Source: Aptenodytes patagonicus (Eukaryota; Chordata; Aves; Sphenisciformes; Spheniscidae). Taken from it: 64,000 bases of DNA. Within the stretch, counting starts at the first letter, position 1; each line of letters opens with the position of its first letter. A program made the position numbers and the translations under genes. The notes under the pieces were generated by a model. That model worked only from the letters and a program-made list of their open reading frames with translations, had not been told where the DNA came from and did not search any database. Below, piece by piece: positions 38,860-50,800 of the stretch. Location: contig NC_134950.1 in the NCBI RefSeq assembly GCF_965638725.1, positions 26,192,932-26,256,931 of the forward strand, written 5' to 3'.

Positions 38860-41800
38860 CAGCATGGTCTATTCTGGAAGGACCAAGAGGAGAAAAATAC
38901 TTTTAAGTTACTTAAAATACTTCAAGTGTTTTTGTCAGGAAAACACCCTTGTGCCCCTCAGCCTTGCTGAGGTGAAGGCATCGTATAGCAAACCTGGTGC
39001 AACTCAGACAATTTTTAGACAATAAATGTAGCAAACAACTGAACTTTGGAAAGAGCATAAACTTATAAATGAGTTTTAGTCACGTTTGGAAAAATAATTT
39101 TGGCTGGGATTAAAAAATGGAGGAATGCTTTTTTATGTTGAAACTTTTCATTTAGCAAAATAAATATTTGGTTTGGGAAATGTTGAAACATCATTTTTTA
39201 ATATTCCCAAACAGAAACTCATCAGCCTTTCGTTTTGAACTGGTGTTTCTCTTTTTAAAAATTACCTTGTAAGCCTGTGTGGGTGACAAAGGGGAGTGGA
39301 GGTAAAGGCCACTTGATTCGCATCCACCAGGAAAAGAATTGTGGTGTGAAGATACGGCTAGGGAGCTGTAAGTTGAGATCTGCCCCGTAAAGGAGAAAAT
39401 GTGCTCATTTTGGCCAGAGAGCTCTACAAAGCCCTTCTTTCGGTATGCACACATGTCCTGAGCTCCAGCCTGGATTCCAAAGGCTCCTTAGTTTTTGAAT
39501 AGTCTCAAAAGTGTGTTAAAAGCTTAACAAAGATGACAAATGTTGCCTTTAAGGTTTTACAGGCCTTAATCACACAATCTGTTACACAGAAATAGGCCTT
39601 TCTATGCTCGTCAGTAGTAGTGCACATTTATACAGTATTAAGTATAAAAGTGGCCTCAATAATTTCATACCTATTGGTGAATGTGGGTGAAATTCTTTAT
39701 CTCTAGGAATGCAGGAGTTCATATCAATTTATCATAATTGGCTTTTTGACATCTGTAAATTTCTGATATTTTCCCAGCTACTCCATTTCTGAGTTACATG
39801 TTTTTCACCAAACTGTTCTTCATACACCTTATTATTATGTATAGAAGCAGGTAAGAGTGGTCCTGGAGAATGCCACAAAGGTGCTCAAAAGGATCACGTT
39901 AGTAGGTTAGGGCCCGATCCCGCAGTCTCCTTGTACTCCCAGGAGAGCTCTGTGGATTTCAGTGGCATTTCTCATGTCTGCCAATGTCCTCCTGTGTTAC
40001 TCAAACTACAGCATCAGGGCCTTGGTCAAAGGAGAGGGTCACAGGTTTTTAAGGGATCTGCACTAAAATTTTTGTCATATTTTTTATGTCTCCAACGCAA
40101 GTACAGTTAAATAACCCATGGACTACAGCCACTGAACATTTCACTTAGCTATCCAGGGGTGAATATTACCATTTATTTGGGGACTTGTCAAAGTATTATT
40201 TTCATTACACTAATAAATACTGTAAAAGTCAAAATAAAAAATGTTGTAAGTTCTGGAACATGTCTTATCTAAATCTATATGATCTGGAAATACTTAGCAA
40301 GGGAGTTCAGTAATACAAAACAGAAACAGAAAGGGTCCTGGGTAAAGCCTTAGGGAAATGCCAAACTATTAATTACACATTAAGTGGATGGTTTTTATTT
40401 TTCTGTTGAAACAGCAACTATTCAAAGCCTATGCTACAGTGCAACAAAAATTATTCTCTGGTATAACTTAGCATAGAAGTCCAAGCTATTTTGATCCCTA
40501 GAGTCAAAGTGCTTTAAAAGATGAAATAAAATTGTGTTGGGATTTTTTTAAATTAGGAAATAGGAGAGAGAAATTCTGACCCATTAGCACAGAACTTGGC
40601 AAAAACTAATGATAAATCAAAGCTATGCTCTGCAAATATTCTTGCAAGTTTAACTGTATACTTGCAAATTCTTTTTCTCACCTAAATGATTTTTCCAACT
40701 TGAATTTAATATTGGTAATTATCACCAATACTGCTAACAGTTCTGATGAAGTCAAAAGGACTGCCCTTATGTGTAAAACTCCACACACACAAGAACATTT
40801 GCCCAATCAAGCCCAACAGCTGTTACATGTTGTTTCTTGCACTGCTGGCCATCCCTTTATATTAATTATAAATAACAAAGATTATCTAAAAAAGGATGCG
40901 TACAAACATGGGAATCTTGCTTTTGTGTGCAAAGCCCCCTGCAATACCCAAGTCCTTCTGTATACACTTGTGTGTGTGTTTACACAAAGGTACAAGCTGC
41001 ATCATTGAAATGCAGACACTTCCAGGATGGAGAAGAGCCTCTAATCAGAGTATGGTATGCTCCTTTGCTCTGGGGAAAAGGTTACGTTTTAGTCAGGACA
41101 TGGGGGTAAATCCTCCCCTAGTATGTAAAGCACCGCGGGATCTTTAATGTCTACGCTGAGCAGACATGACCTCAGTTTTCTAAGGTTTCCTTAATTCCTC
41201 AGCTCCCACCTGTGAAGGTCACAGAGCAGTTCCAGTGTTATTGAATTTGTGCTTTGCTTTGGATTTTTGGGAGGATTGGTTTGGGTTTTAGGGTTTTTTT
41301 TTCATGTGACCAACCTGTTTCCTCCCCGGATTTGTCTGGTCCTCAGAACCATGAAGTCAGTTTCTGTGAGTGCCTTGCATGCAGGGTGGGGGAGAAGAGG
41401 GAATCTGGAATCTGAAACCAGACAGGACACATCATCCCATGAATCCGTGCTCATCTTTGTCCTTTTCAGCCTTTAATGAAAGCAACCTGGAAGCTGCAAA
41501 AGTACAGTAATATAAGCACGGATCAATTTGGACAGTATGGAGAACTGGAGAAGCCAGTGCTCAAGTTACACACAAAATCAAGTGAAAATGAAGATACAAA
41601 TCTCTCTTAGATCAAAAAGACTTCCTCCACTAACTATAGTCCTTCCAGTATCCTGCTGTGAATGAAACCCTGTTTGTTGAACTCACCATCCAGCACGGAA
41701 GGGAACTCAGGAGCCCCTGAATGACCAAGAAAGTGGAAGAGAACTGGGGAGAAATTTATAAAAGAAATCCTCAAAGATTCTTGTTTAGTGGACACCCTTC

Positions 41801-44800
41801 TTCTTCTGAGGGTTCCCACCCAAGAAAGAGGTACCTCTCTTTGTTCACAGTGATTTCTGCCAGCTGTTGCAAGTGAGCAACTGCTTTCCTCTAGGTATGA
41901 TTAGTAACCTACCTAAGTATCTGGGACTCAGCACTGTCCAAAGACTGCTCCGCAGATGTGTCTAAGATTTGCAAAGGTGTATGAAATTTATATAACTACA
42001 AATTAATAAAGCTCCCATTTCAAATGACTGCAATTTTCATGACAAACCTATGATCCCTTCCCAGTTATATCCTGAAATCCATAAAACTTCTGCATGTGAA
42101 AGAACTGAAAAGCATGAAGTCCTGCTCAGCAGAGAATGCACTGTAATTCATTGACTTGGACTAAGATGCAAGCTACAGTGACTCTAATGCCCTGCAAGTC
42201 TTCCATCAGAAAGTAACACGCCGGTGATGAACACTCCTTCCAAATTCACATTCTTACTTTTTTGTGTGTCTGAGCATTCTTCTTTGTGGTCTCACAGGGA
42301 ACCTGAGAGAGGATTTTCATTATCCACCCTCACAAAGTCCTCCCTCCCCACCAGGATATTATCCACTTGACTCACTAGTTAAGGTCAACATAACCTTGAG
42401 GAAGTTATCACAGTAAAGCTACGTGCATTTGTCTACAACAGGAGGAATAGCTCAGCACTCTGCGGAAGCAGGCATTTGCTTTGAGGAACTTCATAAAGTG
42501 CCAGGGCCAATTTAAACCCACAGCTGACCTGTGTCCACTGACACAGAGGGCTACCAAGGGATAATGGGGTGGAAGTCATTGCATAACGGTGGAAGGGAGG
42601 GACTGTCCATAGTAGTTCACCCTTCCAGTTTAAAAAGTTAAAATAAGCTTGCCAAAAGATGTTTTATCTTTTTGCACTCTGGGTTGACTTTCCTCTGTCT
42701 GCCTCCTCCCCCGAGTTCCACTAGTTACATCCTTTTCTTATTACACTAAAGTCATAAAAAAATTGTAAAAATACCTTCATTTCACCTATTGACCACTCTT
42801 AGATATCATAGTCCATAGCTCCTTTAATGAAGTCCTCAGGCAGCATTTCCCTGTATCTTTATCTGAGTTTGGTAATAAAGCATATCTTAAGCCAACCTCC
42901 TTTTACAATATATGAACTAGAGCTGGGCAAGCTTTTCATAGCAAATGTTTTATTGAGTGGATTAAGCCTTTTGTTCTCTTTGTGAATTATTATGGACAAA
43001 CTTTGACTTTAATTCATCTGGTTGTTATTCACAATTGTTCAAATAACTGTGTCAGTGAACACATTTCAGCTGCTTAGATTGTTCTGAAGTGATTCACTTC
43101 AGTTCTTTCTTTTGCTATTTGTTATATGCTATTTACTATTCAAGGGCTGTATTTGGTTTTACCCACCCCACCTGGTGACAATATTACCTGATCCTTACAT
43201 CACTGGAAGGTCTATGTAGAGGAGCAAAATCAAAGAGATTTCATAATGCCCTCTCTTCCTACTGTTCTCTGTTCACAACACACATTTTGTACAAAATTTT
43301 GTATCTGTGAAAAGGCCTATTTTTCACAAATAGCCTTTCAGTAAAAGTAATTAGGTGTCCCCATATTAACGGAAACCATTAAAAGGTCTGAGAATACCAT
43401 CTAATGGGACTGACAGCTTCAGTCAAATATTTAAGATTCCACCTAGAAGTAACAAGGCAATGGGATACCAGACTTCATTAGTTCTGCACCTCACTGAGCT
43501 CCTTCTTTTGTTGAAACAAGCATTTCTAAATATTTTTGTACAATATTCACCTGTCTTTAATGCAAACTAAGTAGCATATGTATCTTCAGATTTCCAATAG
43601 TGCCCACCAAGCATAAACCAGCAGTACTCCAATATAATTGCAGAAATACACAGTATGTTCCTGCAAGTATAAATCCAGAGACAGCATACATCCCACTAAA
43701 TCTATTTCAAATTATTTTGATTTTTATACTTAATAACACATTGTGCATATAATAATAGATTGTGCATCTCTTTTTTGCATTTAAAGAGATTCTCAGAAAC
43801 TGTAAAACCAAATCCAAACCTAGATTTGACTTGCAGCAAAATTAGAGTGTACTAGTTCAGGCTTTTAGTTCTGGTCCATATCATCTGTATTATGTGCCTC
43901 AGGGCTCTGAAAATACAGTTTCTACAATGGTTTCCTCCACACATGCACAAACAAACAAAAGCAATACAAATTTGTCAACGAGAAAATAGGCTAAAAGAAC
44001 TACAATGGGCCAAATTATATCCTGAAGTCAATACTGGAGCTGCAGGCACTTTTTTGTAGGGAGACTTTAAATTCTTAGTTCTCACATTTGAACAGAATAT
44101 TTGGTAAACTTTTTCAAGGATTCAAAGCTTTTGTTTTGAACTCTAATGAACCATGATTCAGTGAACCCAGTAAAAATACTTGCCAAAATCTCTTCAGGTG
44201 CTGCAAGTATTTGAACCTATCTCACTCCTCTATCCGAAGCTTTCACTTACTGTGTTATGTGTTCATATGTTTTCCTTTCAACCTGTTAAAGTTATCAGCC
44301 ATGAGAATAAGTTCTTCAGATTTCTGCTGAAAAATTTTAACGTTTACTGCATTTTTGCAATCTATCACTCTTTCTACCCTAGTATAGCATGAGCTCTTCA
44401 ATTTGCTTAGGTAAATATTGGCAACAAATCAAAGAAAGTAATATAAGTCCATGGAACACAATTTTGAACTAACTATGGAAAGCCTGCCAGGGATAGCCAT
44501 GATGTTAAATGTGTCAGGCTCACTAATTTTCCTATGTAGTATATACTTCCCTGACTATATGCACACAAAGGGGAAAATACAACCTATGAAATGTTATATT
44601 GTCTAGTTCCTACAGTGTCTTCAGAAATACTCTATTCATTTCCTTTCAAGGGTCACCACAGCACTATTTAGACAGAGCTGGCGACCTGACTAATGACATT
44701 TGTTAATCTTAGAATCACATTTCTGTAATATTTTCATTAGTGACATTTTTCTCTTAAATCTGTATTTTCTACAGTGTAGTGTTATAGCTTTGTATTATGC

Positions 44801-47289
44801 TTCTTCGGTTACGAGGAACTCCAGCAGGGCACCAAAAAATGGTACTGTAAAAGACAATTGGGATCCTGCCTGTGAACTTGTCCAGACTTGCATACATCCA
44901 CCAAAGGATATTTCCACCAAAGGGTGGCTTGCAACATGCTAGGCACGAGCTGTGTTTAATTCAGCAGCAGTGTGGTCAGGACCCTATTAAGCTCCCCGTG
45001 GAGTTACTCTGGATTTATACCAGTGTGATTGTGATTAAGATTTAAACCAGACTGTGAGATCTAGCTGTAAAAATTTCTCTCCCTCCAATTTCCAGTGGCT
45101 GTAGAGTTCAGTCTTCTCAAACACTTATCTTCTTTTCCATAAATTGCATGTAAACTACATGCAGGTACCCCAGAGCATATGAACACATTTAATACTCAAG
45201 ACGCCAGTGTTGTCCTAAAGGAATTGTAATAAATAATGGAAAACCCATTACTTACCAAGAAAAAAAACTGTAATAATCCATGATTCACATTTTCCATCAG
45301 ATCTATACAGAAAATACAGCCTTGCTGCAGGTGCAGTTTTACAGACACTGTCATTTCTTGCCTGGAAAACTATCACAATTCATCATAATGATTATAAAAT
45401 GCATGATTATATAAAACTCCATTTTACATTCATCGGACAACTTTGCTTTTGCAGCTCAGCTTTCATTGGCTAGTGTTGGTTTTCCCATGCTGGATATAGC
45501 ATGGACATTTGTAAAAACAAATAACAGAAGAAAATTTAAAACTATACTAAAACTAATAACCTGTGTTCAGAATCATACAGGAGCTTGGTGCTTGGGTGGT
45601 AGGCATAGACAACTGCTCACACTTTGGTCTCCAACAAACAGCAAATCCTCCCAGTTTTTCTCCTGGAGGAAACTTTGCCCCCCACCTTGGTTTTTGGATA
45701 AATGTAGCCTGTGGTAAAATCAGCAAGCACCAGCCAAGCACTCCCACCCCTGGCTTCTTTGTGAAAGTGTTCCCCTCATTGAGATGTTTGCCCATCTCAG
45801 CCACCCTCGTTCCTCTCCCGTTACTGCCTGCAAGCACAGCAGCTTCTCCTCCCTCACCTCTGCCTCTCATCCTCCACTACCTATGTCTTATCTCTAGGAA
45901 TAAATCTTTGCCCCTCTTTCTCCCATAAGAACCCCAAAATATTGCCAAGTCTCAAGGCTGGGAGGTGACATACCAAGGATTTGAGGTGGACATCAGCAGG
46001 TGCCCTGAGTGGGTGCCACGGTGGGTAAAGATGATGGCTGGACGAACCACCAGTGTGTGCACCAAAGGGTGCCAGGTGGGGACAGGGCAGGCTAGGGGCA
46101 GGGCCCTGAATCCAGCCATACTAGCTACTATGAAGAAAATGAACTCTATCCCAGCCAAAACTGGCACTGGAAAGAAGGAAGAAATTGGTGGGGAAGAAAA
46201 AAGACAAGGAAGTCAAAATCAAGATACATAAATACACAGATATCTTAGGAGTATTTTAGCTGCCTGGAAACCACTTGCAAACAAAGGACACAGCTCTTGA
46301 ACCTGGTCGATCTGCCCAACCCAGAATGTTTTACCTTTATGAAATTATTATCTCTTGAGGCAAATTATTTTCTTTCCTGGACAGCTGTTCAACTCACTAC
46401 CTTTTGCTTCAGTGGCTCTGCCCAGCATTTGCCAAAGTGCTGGGTGAAAGATCATTGCTCATAAGATCCTTGATTCACACAGAGGAGCTGTAGCTAAAAA
46501 TACTTTATTAAGCTAATGATCCAATGCCATTCTTTTCCTCAGTCTTGGACTGTGTTGCATTTATTTATCCCTTTGCCAACTCCAGTCTAGATTCCTACCA
46601 CACATTGTGCCAGGGCCAACTGGAGAGGCCTCACAGAAGCCTGGGTGAAGAAGATGGATGCCTGTTTCAGGGTGGACTTCAGCAGTACCCACAAAATGAG
46701 TAGATGGTTATGCCTTGCAGGTAACCAATAGTTACAACTTGGATCATCTACAAATAAAAGTACTATGGAGCTGGACCTTCTCTCGGATGTATTCCCAAGG
46801 TAAATGGTAGAAAGAAAAGAGATTCATTAATCCCAACCCATTGAGATAGACATGAACAGCTGCATATCTGAACTCTAGTCTTGGGTAAGCAAGATTCACT
46901 AAGCTAGGCAACTTTGTGGTACTGACAATACAAGAAGGAAGGACTGAATGCTGAAAGCCACAGTGCCTGAGTTGTAGGTGCTGAAATAGAAACCAACCCC
47001 TCCACAGCTAGGCTTCCCACATGTGCAGTTTGAGTCAGAAATCCCAGGAAGGGATCCCAACATGCCCAGTACCAAGGGGACATACATCTAGAGCTAGCTA
47101 ACATGAAACATGGGCAGCAATAGGGTGTCAACAGCTTCCTTTCACCCCACAGCTGAAGCTCCTTTCTTTATGCTGCAGAGCACCCTTCTCCTTGAGTTCA
47201 AGAGTTCCAGAGCTGCTCCTGAAGCCTTTTTTCAGAAACTAGCTACAGATCATTATGGTCTTTAAAAAGCTGGTGTACAGAGATCCTAC
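38860..47289. other. Noncoding interval
   Basis: No exon or RNA gene recognised. Fragments at about 39905-39970 (GGGCCCGATCCCGCAG ... GATTTCAGTGGCATTT) and 44985-45060 (GTGGAGTTACTCTGG, TATACCAGTGTGATTG) resemble phrases of very old amniote interspersed repeats. The AT-rich, repeat-free part near 42950-43150 includes several SOX-like ACAAT/ATTGT cores. Functional meaning is unknown. Confidence 0.45.
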
Positions 47290-47299
47290 CATCAGTGTT

Positions 47300-47500
47300 T
47301 TATACAGTAGCCTGCTGGATAGAGCACTTCAGCAGTTCTTTCCTCTGCCTGAAAGGTTCAAGCTCCCTGCCCTAACCACAAGACATCCCTCCAGGCTCTC
47401 AGGTGAAAATCATGCAAGCATGGCTGCATATCCTGCTGGGACACTCACCTGGAAAAAGTGGGACTCATGTTCCAGTCTGTGCTCCAAGGCCTACAGAGAT
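47300..47500 (+). repeat. tRNA-derived SINE-like fossils, plus strand
   Basis: Two tRNA-head-like segments follow one another. The first has CTGCTGGATAGAGCACTTC with GGTTCAAGCTCCCTG about 30 bases on, matching the order of A box and B box. The second reads GCTGGGACACTCACCTGG, then a diverged TGTTCCAGTCTGTGC in B-box position. Both resemble old tRNA-derived SINE heads of amniotes. They cannot fold into functional tRNAs by eye. Confidence 0.42.
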
Positions 47501-47737
47501 GTTTTCCTATCCATTAATTATTCAACGTGAAAGAAAAAAATCACTCAAAACACTCTTGGAGAAGTATGTCCCTAAAAACACCTCAAAGCTAACTCCACTA
47601 ATGTAACAACTAACAAGCATTAAATGGTAGCCATTGAGTCTTGGTTTCTTCACACCGCAAGAGGAACTGAGAACACCTCTCCAAACAAGAGAGACTAAAT
47701 CCCGAAATCGGTGGGAAATATAGTTCTGGATTTTTTT

Positions 47738-47815
47738 GAGCAAGGGATGGAACTGAACCTGGATTTTCCACATCCTGGGTGAGGGCATTAATCTCTAGGC
47801 TTTGGGAGTGGGGGG
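47738..47815 (-). repeat. tRNA-derived SINE-like fossil, minus strand
   Basis: The minus strand reads CCTAGAGATTAATGCCCTC, ACCCAGGATGTGGAAAATCC and then AGGTTCAGTTCC, the order A box, anticodon-like region, B box. It is inverted relative to the two similar segments about 300 bp to the left. The pattern matches a common amniote tRNA-derived repeat that I remember but cannot name with certainty. Confidence 0.5.
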
Positions 47816-50800
47816 TGGTAAAAGAAGATATAGCCATAACCTTTGAAGGAAAGGAGGCTCTCTTGCACCCTTTTCAGGATTTATTGATGTTGTCCCTGAG
47901 AGCTGGGCTCTGAGAACGTCTAGAAGATCTGTCCCATTTGGAGACCTAGTTCTAGATCCCCACCTTATTTAGATGCTAGGACTCAGATGGCTATGAGCTT
48001 GCCTAGCAGCAGAACTGCAGGCAACTGAGGAAATATGAGATAAAAAAAGAATTAGGCACCACCTGCAAAATCCCCAAAACTCCTGCTCTGATGCCGCTGC
48101 CTTCCTGAGGTGCTTAAAACCCATCTAAGTTTTAGGTACCTAAATCTAACTGGAATGTGACCTTCAGCTGCAGATGTCCTGATTTGTTTACGTTATTGAG
48201 AAACACTGACATTTAGTTGAGTGAAGGTGATGAGCTCTGTCATGCTTACTGTAAGATAATTCATGTCAGTGCCCACAGGCAGCCATTATGTAAAGACTGG
48301 GTGCGTGACTTTACCCAACAACAGGAAAATACATACTACCTCATCCTAGCTACCAGCAAGTGTTTAGGAGACCTGTCTAGTTTCCATGTTTCATAGAATT
48401 ATCATTGGGATTGCTACTACAGAGATATGTATTGTGTTTGCAATCCCCCTTAATCAGAAGAGAGAAAATGAGATTAGTTCCATAAGGGTTATTACTGTTC
48501 ATTTCTCTTCATGCTGCTCTTCTGGGTCATGATTTAGATGAAATTTCAGTAAATTTGTGTTCTTTTTGTCCTGTAGATTTTTTCAGACTACTGGTAATCC
48601 CACAGAAGCCAAGAAGAAAAAAGAAAGCCCATAAAAATCTATACTCTAAAGAAAACTGAACTATCATCAATAAACAACCAAACAAGAGAAAAATGTGAAT
48701 TCCTTTGGAACCAGAATATTCATTTAAAGAGTTTCAAAACAACAGCCTGCTCTCTCACGGACACAAGCAATTTCCAAAATGTAAAACAGGTCTGGAAGGT
48801 GTCAGTCACTTTTGGTGGCATTAGACACGGAGGGCAAGGAGCAGTGGAGTAAAATCAAAATTGACATAGATCAGGAGCACTTAGAACTTGCTATCTATAG
48901 AAGTGTGTGCTTTATTTCCACCACAGATTAATGAAACACCTCACAAATGTTGTGCCTTTGTGGAGAGCACGCAGGTCTGTAGGCAGCATACATATTACAT
49001 AGTGTGCACTACTCCTGTGCATTGCTTTTGAGCATCATCACCGGAGGCTTTTTAAGACTCTGCAGCCATGGAATTAGCTGTGGTATTGCCAGCCAGCTGT
49101 GTATCCTCCATGGACTTTGGAATAAGCTATAAAAGTAAAAAGAAAAACATACTTTGCCAGCTCATCACAAAACAGAGCCAGCACTTTAAAACCAAGTGGG
49201 TCCTTTTCTGCCAGGCAAATCTTGAGGTCGGCCTCACAGGTCACCATTCGGGATTACGTCAGGGACCAACCAGTTGGGTTCAGGCAGGCTCGGGTTGGTC
49301 TGGCAGGCTGCGTGAAGCGAACAAAAGCCAGACCAAGACAAAAAGTTGAGGGAGTGGGATAGGAGGAAATGAAGAAGACTGTTCCAAAGGCTTTTAAATT
49401 ATGATGGCCATGTTGTTGCAATACTATTGGAAAACTAAATGAATTGCTCCCTTCCTTAGCCCCCTCCTGCTGTGGCTGCATTTCTTTTAGCTAAGGGCCT
49501 GAGTCAGTAACGATGCATCCAATTTCCATGCTGTCCAAATGCCTGTAATCACTGCAGAAGCCAGACAGAGATTTCAATAAACTGGCTTTTCATGATAAAC
49601 AAGGCTGTTCATTAGGTGGCTCTTGGCCTTCAAACTTTTCAAGACAACAGAACTACTGGGAGAAGGTCACAAATTTACCCTAGAGAGGGCTGATTTCCAC
49701 AAAATTCTGCTCACCTATTTTCTTGAAAGCAGAGGACTTTAAACAGTTTCTGTTCAGGAACCCAAAAGCTGAGGCACCTTGACTCTACAGTCACTACTGA
49801 AAAAAAGCAGACTATCTTTATTATGTTTTAGTTCACAGTTACATTACTGGAGAACCAAAGGTTTTCTAGGCCCTGTAAAACCATATAATAAAAGCAGTGC
49901 ACATTTTCTGTAGAAGCCAGGGGCTCTGTAACTTCACAATCCATAATACAATTTGCAAGGAAACCAATTTTTTTAGTACACCACAGTAAAAATAATCCAA
50001 ATTTTGCACAACATTTGAGCTTCACCTGGCACAGGTTGCCAGAATCTCATTGGTAGCATTCCAAGAAAATGCTACTCGTTACATACGAGATCTATCACCC
50101 TTTCTTGAGTTGCTCTGTAGCCATTAAACACCCCATGAGTGCAATGACAGCCATGTAAGCTAGCAAGTTCCCTGTACAGCACAAAGAACTATGTTAAAAG
50201 AAATTGAAATTGTAGAGCATGAGAAGTTGTGAATTTCATGGTGGATTCCCCTTCCCTTTGTTTGCCCTTCTTCTCCCCTTAAACACCCAATGTGTCTGTT
50301 TAAAGAGTGAGGGTTGTTTTCTGTTTTGCGTTTTGTTTCCTCTTACTTTACTCATGTAATTCGTTGCAGACTTCAGGACAGTAACCCCTGTAGAATTTGC
50401 TAGTGGCCCACAGAGCTAGCATAAAATAAAAAGTTACAAGTCCACATAACCTTTATTTTACGGTTATAAGCTATATTTACTGCTATATCATAAGTTTGAA
50501 AAGACTGCTAAGTGTTCAGTGTGGGAATGCAGGGAATTTCTCTTAAGTTAGTTTTATGGAGAAATGTGTTGTTAAACTGTAGGAAAGGTTACGGTCCTTT
50601 CAAGTCCTCCAGAGCAGAATGCCTATTAGGCATTTTTAGGGTATTTATAAAATACCCCAACCACTCCCTCAGTATCATTCATTGAAATTCAAATTCAGGA
50701 CCTTTGGTCTGTTCAAGTCCCTTCGGTTTTAACACTGTAAACTAACCTGAGTGAGAACGCTATCAAAAATCAAGATGGGAGAATTTGCTTTTTAACTCTT

